64,000 nucleotides of DNA from Dipetalonema caudispina (Eukaryota; Nematoda; Chromadorea; Rhabditida; Onchocercidae): positions 1 through 64,000 of the forward strand of contig JABVXV010000075.1 of NCBI GenBank assembly GCA_013365325.1, read 5' to 3'. The notes under the pieces are model-generated. The model saw only the letters and a program-made list of their open reading frames with translations, was not told the DNA's origin and did no database searches. Below, in pieces: positions 54,991 to 64,000 of the stretch (its first letter is position 1; each line of letters starts with the position of its first letter). The position numbers and the translations under genes are program-made.

Positions 54991-57900
54991 CTACGACTTC
55001 CCAGTGAATTTAAAAATAAGTTTCAGTGGTCTCTTTCTATTCGCCCAATACTCTGCTTTCAGCTGCTCAATTGTTATCGATTCATCCAAAGCTGGAAAAA
55101 ACAACCACGTCATCTGGAAACTGTACAATAATTCTTAACAACACCAAATTTATAAAATAGATCAATTCTTTCATATATGAGCAGTTAACATTTAAAAAGT
55201 CAACTTTTTCCTATTCAGTGCCAACAAAATAAATGTAAAAATAAATGAATAACGGAAAAGAAGCTCAAATTTATCTTCACATCTTATTTTATCAACCAAT
55301 GTGTTGTTTTCAAAAATTTCGTTCCTTAATAACAACTCTATTAGCTCTTTAAAACAAATCACGAATTATGTAAACAAAGAAGGACATTTGGCAACATGAT
55401 CATGTCTTCATAAAGAGTTATTAAGCATGACATTCAAGAAGCAAAGTGCGCATGAAAAGCCAATCAGCTTCAACAGATAACTTATTCGCAAAATAAGTCT
55501 AATATCCATAACTCCGTCATGCTCATAGATTTCCAAATACCTATCATTAATTTACACCTACACGGATAATTAAGTCAATGAGGATACTGAGATAACAGGA
55601 CAACCACTGAAACTAAAAGAACGAATTCTAGAAAACTTACCGGTAAATGGTGAATTAATGGTAAAAACTGAAGCAGATTTCGGGTCACTGTTCCGTTCAC
55701 CGACATTTATAGTTGTAAACTGACCTTCGCCCGTTTCATTTACCACCAGTACATCATCAAGAGCTAGATCAGACTTTACCGGACATAGGAGGACGCGCTG
55801 TAAAACGAAGACAGACTGGTAAAGTGATCAGAACAGTACTTTATATCCGAGCTCTAAGAATATGTATGCAACTGTAATTCAAGCTTCTACTCTGATTTCA
55901 CTTCCAAAATTTGGGGCTTGTTATTAAATCGAAATAAGAAATAAATGGAAAAAATACCTTTGGTAAACACTTCTCGATACACTTTCTGTCCCATTCGGTG
56001 CGTGACTCGACTCTGATTCGCTGCAGTATGTACTCACATAAATGGCCAACTGCAAATTGTAACTATTTCAATAACTGCTAACACGGTTTAAAGCAAAACT
56101 AACGAAATTTTCCATGACTCAGTGTTATCATATTTAGTCCAACTAGCAGCACGAATTATAACAACCAGTCATTGTGTTCCAGTCGAAATGAACTATCAAT
56201 TAATACAATACTACTCTTAGTCTAAAACTGTAAAATACTACTAGCTTGGCAGTGACCAAAATACATCGTAGAAACCTGTAGTTGTTGGACACGTGACAAT
56301 GTATCGTAAATGTTTAGCAGCAATAGGTAGTGAGTCATCATTCACTACACTTGCATCAGGATTAAGAACAAGCTCTGACTCTATTCCTGATGATAACCGC
56401 TGCTTTCCTGACATCAACAAATATTCAGAAGAACGTGGTGACACCATCACTACATCTTCTGTCGGAATACTGCTTCCTAAAGATGGCGTTAACAACAGTC
56501 CATCACCAACTTTGGGATTCATTGCTCTTTTGACTGCAAAAAACATTTTATGGAAATCATCTGTAAATTTGATTTCATGAAAACTCTCCCACTGTATAAA
56601 AAAAAATTAATGGAAATAGAACACACTCCTTTTTTTTAATTCTAATAAATCACCCCCAAGCTCGCCTTACACTACAACGCGTGCCTTCAGATATTTAACA
56701 GTAACCATAAAATTGCTCACCAACTCATTCGATACTGACATCGTAAAGAAACTTCACTTTCTAGTCCTTTTTAATTAAATTTTCATCATGAAGGAAAACA
56801 AACACTAGAAATATTTATTAATAATATAATTTATATCACTGATGTCGGAAAAAAGTACTAACTATTTCCATTGACATGAAGTAAACTTCCATTTGAAATT
56901 CCAGAAATTGAAGCAGTAGTCGAAAGCTAAAACAAATATGGAGTAGTACTGAATCCTAGCATATAACTGCAAGAATGAAATACAAAAAAAAAAAAAAAAA
57001 AAAAAAAAAACACAGAATGAAAAACACGTACACTAGACACAACGAAATACCGAACATACAAGAAAATTCAGAGAGAGTTTTGAATCTTACATTTATATTT
57101 GAATCGACTTGATTTGGTGCAGTGTGCGTAGATGGACCAAGACTAGGATAAATGTTCAAGCACTTTGCAGAACGCTCGTTTTTACCATTAACCTGAACAT
57201 TCTTAACAGCCATTCCATTAAGCCGTTCTGCAAGTAACATTTTGATACTGACAATTAAGATTTAGCATTCAATATCCAAATCTTACAAACAGAAATTAAA
57301 AATATTTTATCAAAGGCTTTGATTAAAGGATAGAAAAAAATACCATGACTACTGGATTTTTGCAAAACAACGACTGGAGTTACTTCACAGTGATTTGATA
57401 CCAACCGACTGGACTGTAAATAATTTAAATGAAAGGCATTTATACATTCCTTAGAAAAATAATATGCAAAGGAACAAATTCAGTCAGTGTAATTTACAGG
57501 AATATTAAATGACAGACAACTCCACTCATATTTGGACCGCATAAATTTTTTCAAGCGAAATAAACGTTGGAAAGATGCTTCATTCTTAAACAACAAATTT
57601 TTTAAAAGATATCGACGCAAGAAAATGGACAGTGGCTAAAAACTTACTTTTATTCCCTTCTCAACTACATCATTAGCACTTGACTTGTTTTCACCTTTTG
57701 CATACAACGAAGTTGTTGGTTGTTGGATATTCGGATAAGCATCTGAAGCAAACCTAATCGTAGCTAAAGCACGACGTCAAGTATGTCAACTGTGAGGTTA
57801 AACTCTCGTAGAAAGACTACTGTTAACATGGAAGAATGAAATCAAATCTGCCTTATGTACAAATCGAATTTCATCACAAAAACAAGATCCAAAATATTCC

Positions 57901-59308
57901 TTCTAATTTACAAAAAATGCCTAAAGATTATCCATCAATTTCAATAAGTTTAACACACAAAAAAAATGACCATCTGAAGATCCTTCATCAATCGTGAGTG
58001 GAGGATCGGATGCATCCGAATGCATGCTAGGCAATAACGGTGGTTTTATTTCCAAAGGTGTGTTTGATGTAGAATCTGTCATTGGATCGTACTAAAAAGT
58101 TTAAAAACAATACCGTTCACTTTAGTGCTTGCTTCTATCTAAATTATATATTTTTCTAATCATTTGCGTTATTTGAAAGAAGCAAGGTTGTAGGAGTAAA
58201 AACACTGTTGGCAAATTTCCCATCAAAATACAAAAAGCAAGGATAAGAAAAATCCAGCAAGTATAAAGATAAAATATAAGACCTTCACCGATACTTTAGT
58301 ATTCTTCGGCGTCCGTTCCGATGAAGATGAAGGAGCTAATGGATCCGGATTTGTCAAACGTTTGATAGGTGATTTCTTATCAAACACTCTCTTTTTGGTG
58401 AAACCTGAAGATGGATGATCTTTGTGGGTTATCACGTAAAAAATTCTAGATTCTGCAACATTTTAATGAATGTTCCTGCACGATACCCATACCCGTATAA
58501 CATCTGTTATGTAGAAAGGCATGCATCCTTTAGTTTATCGAAAAGTATTGCAGAAGGTAAGTATACTCCCCCACCTCAATAACACTCACAAAATATAACG
58601 ACAACTTACATAAATTACTTGACTCAGTGATTGGGCGTTTCACACATCTCCTTTCGACTGACAGTGTGAACTGAAGTGATAGCAATTTGAAATGAACTGC
58701 CTGATACAAGCACCACATCTTAAACATTAGTTCCTCCGCTGTGCTCCCAGCCCGTTGTAGATACAACAAAAAAAAAAAGAGAAAATGTTCCGGTATCCCA
58801 CGTAAAGAAGTACCTTATTGATAATAGCATCGAAATTTGCATCACTTTTCAGTGGCGTCTTTTTTGGAAGGACTTTATGACATGAGGGACACTTCCTTGC
58901 TCCAGTGTGTATTCTTTGCAATATACAATCTGCACAAAAGCGGTGCATACAATTCTGGAATGCAAAACTAGATTACTTCATCGTCATTTCCCACAATTAT
59001 AGAAGAAAACTGGAACTTTCCAGGATAAGTGATGATAATGAATTTATTTTGGGCGCAGACAAAAAAGCAAAAAATAATTCCGCATTTAGTTCAAAAATAT
59101 CTATTCCTACCCTCACAACCATCGTATTTTGAATTGTCTTTTCGCAGATACCACATTCTAACTCCTTACTAATCCAATCGAAATGAACAGATTTTGTATC
59201 GACACCGGAACGTAGTGCGTGTGGTTTGCGTGATTTATCATATGATGTTGACTGTGGTAGCGTAAGGCGTCGTGATGCAGGTGGACCATCACTACGCCCA
59301 GATACCAT
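54991..59308 (-). CDS. RNF2: RING1/RNF2-type Polycomb E3 ubiquitin ligase (RING + RAWUL)
   Basis: Catalytic subunit type of Polycomb repressive complex 1, which monoubiquitinates histone H2A. Thirteen exons: complement(59111..59308), (58814..58954), (58610..58670), (58289..58404), (57971..58091), (57648..57742), (57344..57413), (57091..57227), (56876..56926), (56276..56591), (55958..56049), (55641..55797), (54991..55091); about 551 residues. The N-terminal C3HC4 RING is complete: C52, C55, C68, H70, C73, C76, C88, C91 (ECGICEKTIQNTMVVRNCMH, RFCADCILQRI, KCPSCHKVL), followed by SDANFDAIINK as in RING1B. The C-terminal RAWUL ubiquitin-like fold is recognisable (LRYIVTCPTTTVGHLCEYIL, then ITIEQLKAEYW and LKLIFKF). 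The roughly 270-residue linker is Ser/Thr/Asn-rich and not conserved. Exons 3-9 there are supported by splice sites and phase only. Exon 9 uses a weak donor (GTCAAT) and may be skipped. The nematode counterpart is SPAT-3. An H3.3 gene lies convergently downstream. Confidence 0.9.
56984..57010. repeat. Poly(A) run in a RING1-type gene intron
   Basis: About 27 consecutive A on the plus strand (T on the coding strand) between exons 8 and 9, close to the exon 9 acceptor side. Confidence 0.9.
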
Positions 59309-62300
59309 TTAATTTTTCACTAAAATACTTAATGTTGGAAGTGGAACAGTATTGACTTTGAAAGTCGATGCCATATAACATACTATAAATTTGATAAATG
59401 AAGACTATATGATGAAGAGATGATTTAAACAGGAAGACATAGAATTCGAGGTTAAGCATTTCGACATCTTATCTCTTTTCTATACGGTTTACAAATGACT
59501 TTTAGGTTCGACGTAACAGCGTACAAATTTCGATAACTAATGAAGCGGAAACTTAACAATTCGTCGACATTGAATTTAATTAGCTTGTTGGTATAGTGCA
59601 TAAAAAAGCTCATGCAAATCCTCAGGAAACATACTAAATTAACAACTAGAACTTCCCTAACATCCAGAAACTAACCACCGCTCAAACTAACTTTTCACCA
59701 GAAAAAAAGAGAACGATGGCAAGGTCGGCATAGTGCCAAAGTAAAACCACAGTATCATGAATCGTACTTTAAGAGAAACGACACCTGAAGCAGCTCCTTT
59801 TTAAATGAAATGAATAAGTTAGATATTTAAGCAAGATTTTTCTTAAAAAAAAGGAATTTCTCCTAACATTGAATATCATTTGTATCGATCAGTGAGTGGA
59901 TAGTGATCAACGGAATTTATCACCCTTATCAGTGCACTGGAAAATATAATAAACATCAAAATGTATATGAAAATCAAGGTTTTTTTTTGGAAGTTTCATT
60001 ATTTCATCCCTCATTGAATCTGAAGAATATTCCTTCTTCAATATATTTTTGCATCGTAATTTCTATGAGTTTATTCGATTCCTTATTGCATATGTTTGGA
60101 GAATGTTAGAACTTGCAATATAATAAATTATTCAATTAACACTCTAAGAGCATCATCAAGAAGTGAAATAAGCTTTCCAAAATATATCTTTTTTTTTTTT
60201 CAAAAACAGAACTAATAATTAGAAATTGGGAAGTTCGAAGAATATAACAAAGTAGTACTTTTGATTGTGAGATCAGGGATACCTGATCGAATGATATAAA
60301 ATTTATCCGTATATCATTTGACATCAACGTTGAACCACATCTTTGCTGAATTACTATGTTTATCGCAGTCGAAGGCTCTGATAAACCGTTGATAACACCT
60401 TTGTCAATGAACCGATACAAATCTGATCCGTTATAATCTTATCCTTTCGACATATACAAAGACATGGCAACTATATTCTCTGTTTACATTTCATCGTTTG
60501 TAACATATCGAACTCTTTTCAACAAAATTTTTATTTATGAAATTCGAAAAAAGGATTGCTGAAACATTTCATTAAATCCGAAGTATGCAATTATAATTCT
60601 GTTTCCTTCCCCGCGCTTTAGTCGAATAACAAAATGCGAGTTTGAATGTTGTGCGATAAATATTAAAGTGCAAATAGGTTCTCAAATATTGATTTTCTTC
60701 AATTTCAGCGTTACTCTCTTCATTTCAACTACTTAATAAGTAAAAGTTACACATTTCAAACTTCTGATACATAAACAGGGATCTCTTGAAAATTTATGCA
60801 AATTTGGCTTCTGTACGCTGTTATCAAACTAAAATTTTACAGTTTTTAATAAAGCTTCTACTCAAATTAGTTGCAAATTTGTTTGTTTATTAAATTTATT
60901 CTAATTGGTTTACTTTAAGATGTTCATGTCGTTACTTCTCACTGAGTTCTTAATTTTAACTTTCCTATCAATTTTTGGATCAAACATCAGTGGTAATTAA
61001 GCAATGGAAGTTTTTGAAATTTATTCGCAATTTATGAAGTCCTTTATTTTTAATCGTAAGAAAAAATGCAATAGAAGGTGTCGCTATACAATAAGTTTAA
61101 GCGATAATTTTATTTGTTTCTAACATTAGATATGGAAATTCAAATAAACTTGCTGCAGACAAAAGGATACTTCCTTTTCCTCATAAATGTTTACAATAAT
61201 TTTCATGTTTTCCGCATCCTGTCTTCAAGATAGAATTGTAATCCATCAGAGGAATCAAACAGTACACTCATTAGCATGAGCGATCGATATTCAAAATTTT
61301 ATCTTTCTTATTGTAAATCATTTTGTTTTCTGTTCGATTTTCGAATTTTCATCCTTCGTCTGATTAGTTGTGCATGTTGTCAGACATAAACACATTTTCA
61401 GTGCACCTCTCATGGTGTCAGAAAACTTGTTGAATTCCTAATTTTGAACAGCATGTAGTAAATCAATGATAATCAATAAAACATTAATTTGGTTCTTTTT
61501 AAATGAAATTTTAAGATAAAAAAATTAGAATTCAGTCTGAACTAGAAATTTTTGTAATATCAGCACCTTGAATTCTAGCTACATAGTGTACTCGAATGAG
61601 CTGACCTTTAATCTTTGTTGCCTTATTTATTTCAATGATAGTCTCAAGCAATTCCGTTTTTTCCGCACCACATGATCAACTTCTCTACATTTCTAGACTT
61701 CTCTTTTTAAACAACATTTGTTATTACTTTAGGAATAATCATTTCTTTCTCCTCTTAGAATTCATCAAAGCAGTGTTTCCAAATTACCATTAACGACTTT
61801 ACTGATACTATGTTTGATAATGTATTTCAGTCAAAATTCAGTGCTTTGAAATGATCTGTTTCAATTAACTCATTTAGCACTTGGGTAGCAGGATTGGCGC
61901 ATTATCAGTGATATCAAGCTAACACTGTTAGTCTCATGTTCATCCGTTGTAGTTCTCGATACATTACATGGGCGGTGATAGACGTGGCACATTTGGAAAA
62001 GAAAAATTGATTTCATTTTCAGAATTAACTTGTCGGATATGATGTATCTGCATTTATTCAACAAGAATAACACTTTCTAGTTATGAATTATCTCATTCAA
62101 TTTCAATTGAAAACTGACAGCAAATCCCAATAATCAAATAAAACCAATCTTTTTTTCTTTTTTTTTGTGAAAAAAATCCAAAAGAAAGATTTGGTACAAT
62201 TTAGGCTATTCACTCAAATACAAATTCGAATCAATGTTCAGAAGTTAATTTAAAAGACTGAAGCACCATATCCAATGATTATCTTTGGCTGAATTTGAGG

Positions 62301-64000
62301 AGTTCAAGCTGTTTACTTTATAATTCCATAGACTTAAGACGTTTGTTTAATTTGCTTGGTTTTATCATTTATGTCTTTAGTATGAAAGATAAAATATCTT
62401 TGACGGTGTAAGTTATCATTTTCAGTCATATAATTTTTTTTTTTTTATTGAGTACCACACGGTATGTAAATTTAATCCATAGATACGATAATATGTGAAA
62501 ATAACTTATCGAAAAGTTTTTAGTAAATCGTACGTTCTATATTGATATAATTTGTCTTTGAGGATAAACAACCGTTTTATTTACAAAGGTTTGTGTCTTG
62601 GATTGCTCTTATTATCATCTCACTGCTTACATTTCTATCGTGATTCATTACCGGAAATACTCCTTCAAGTATAATTAAGCAATTAAGTCTTAATTTTGTC
62701 ATAAGACTATTTATTTATTGAACTTAACGTGATGCTCTCGTACAACTCACATTGTTTATTTATACAATATACATTACACATTCCCAAGTTATGAATTATT
62801 TTGCCATTTAGAAACAAGATTTATTCCTTCTTTTTTATTACTGTTTTTTTTTTTTTTTTTTTTAATTTACAGATGGTGAAATTCTTTTGAACAATTAATC
62901 CTTAATAGCTTGAATTGACTTTTTTTCTGGTTCTTAATGAAAGTTGGAGAGATGAAGTTTTTTTAGAAAGTTTCAAATGGCTTGAAAATCAAAACGATAT
63001 GAGATAATTCACAACGACTGCTGTCAAAATAATCAAACAGATATCCTCACATATCATTTTACCATAGATGCAATGATAATAAACCCAATTATTATTACAT
63101 AAGTTCAGATTCGCTTATTTATATTTAATTTGTTTTGAAAACCGTTATTCTTTCAGTGTGCTTCCTATTGATATTGTTGATAATTCTGCTTAACAAAATT
63201 CAAGTTAATTACTTTGATTACGTAAATCTCTCAAATCCTCACTTCCAACTTTGTATGGGGTATACTTTGAAAAGTCATAGTTTATTTCATCCCTTATCTT
63301 TTTATTGCGCTATTCAGGATAGGTCTCTCTTGTGAAGTTTAGATAAACGAACTGTTGGTTGCGGTTGCAAACTTTAGTTTATGGATTGTGTTGTTCAAAT
63401 GAATAGTAAGGAAGTATACATATATGGCTAGTCGTATACACAATTTAGGTCTACGGTAAGCTACAGCTACTCCTGTCCAGACATATTTTTTCAAATTACG
63501 GAGGACAAACAAATCGGAAAATGACCATCTTCATGAAGACCATTTACATTTAAAAACTGTAAAGAGGTTACAAAAACTTTCATAAATGACCAATAATCAT
63601 TAGCTTACTTACATCCCTTATATATGCGTATCTCCCATCTAGCTCATGAGAGATTACACTGCAACGATGTAACTGTAATATAATTTACTCCTGATCCATA
63701 CTGATCCAGCTAAATCACGCCCTAAGACCTCATTTCTGACTCTTCAGAGCCAGAAATGATGTCACATTTTTAATCAAGCTCAGCTATATCATTTATGCTC
63801 CCATTCCTAGAGCTAGATTTCTCAAAAGTAAAAACTCGAAATGAACATTTCGTTGGGGCCTAAGAGTTTCGAGTGATTCCAGATGCAACGACCTCAATTT
63901 TTTGACAAAAACGAATTGTAACCCCGAACATGTCCTCATCATACTCTCTCACTTTTCCAAGAATACAACATATCAACATGAACAAAGAATCTAAAAGAAC
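59309..64000. other. Right-hand region without a supportable gene
   Basis: About 4.7 kb upstream of the RING1-type gene. The first few hundred bases should hold its promoter. Long poly(T) runs (for example about 62845-62862) and short frames are present. A plus-strand frame at 63135-63335 begins with a hydrophobic stretch but has a non-ATG start and no family signal. One strong inverted repeat is listed separately. No gene is called. Confidence 0.55.
63731..63758. other. Near-perfect inverted repeat (hairpin)
   Basis: Arms CATTTCTGACTCT and AGAGCCAGAAATG are separated by two bases. Twelve of 13 positions pair on the plus strand. On the minus strand the odd pair becomes a G-U wobble, so a minus-strand RNA would pair along the whole stem. 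No terminator-like or tRNA-like context is present. It may be a degraded transposon end, an RNA hairpin or chance. Confidence 0.55.

Noticed and set aside
63135..63335. Plus-strand frame with hydrophobic N-terminus near the right edge
   Set aside because: The start is not ATG, the hydrophobic run comes from T-rich DNA, and no downstream exon could be linked.

Overview
The window looks like nuclear DNA of a parasitic-type nematode, most likely a spirurid or filarial species. The DNA is strongly AT-rich. Genes are split by many introns with GT..TTTCAG borders. A p38-pathway MAP kinase kinase matches the nematode SEK-1 form closely, and several first exons lie just after an acceptor-like CAG, as expected for spliced-leader trans-splicing. 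The order of the animal is an inference. No rRNA, tRNA, CRISPR or bacterial feature was seen.

Layout, left to right. A tetraspanin (minus strand) runs off the left edge. About 14 kb follows with no gene I can support. A small 75-residue gene and the sek-1-like MAPKK lie head to tail on the minus strand, about 170 bases apart, and may form an operon. Three plus-strand genes come next: an unidentified serine-rich 333-residue protein (20.1-23.0 kb), glyoxalase II (24.1-26.0 kb) and a complete six-cysteine tetraspanin (27.9-30.0 kb). A minus-strand NRAMP/DMT1-type metal transporter fills 31.9-35.7 kb. Upstream of it is an unidentified cysteine-rich minus-strand gene (37.9-39.0 kb). An unexplained stretch of broken reading frames follows (39.6-42.4 kb), then a TMEM129-type ER ubiquitin ligase (42.4-45.5 kb, minus). 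A decayed BEL/Pao LTR retrotransposon that has lost most of pol lies at 46.5-48.6 kb. Two chromatin genes converge on the right: histone H3.3 (51.9-52.9 kb, plus) and a RING1/RNF2-type Polycomb E3 ligase (55.0-59.3 kb, minus). The last 4.7 kb holds nothing that I can call coding.

Exon models were built by hand from splice borders, reading phase and remembered family sequences. In sek-1, glyoxalase II, H3.3 and the second tetraspanin every junction keeps phase, though the second tetraspanin uses one weak donor. The 5' exons of NRAMP, two junctions in TMEM129, the linker of the RING1-type gene and the 3' end of the cysteine-rich gene are less certain. Apart from signalling (sek-1), detoxification (glyoxalase II), metal uptake (NRAMP), ER quality control (TMEM129) and chromatin (H3.3, RING1), the genes show no obvious shared pathway. 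The neighbourhood looks like an ordinary gene-bearing chromosomal segment.
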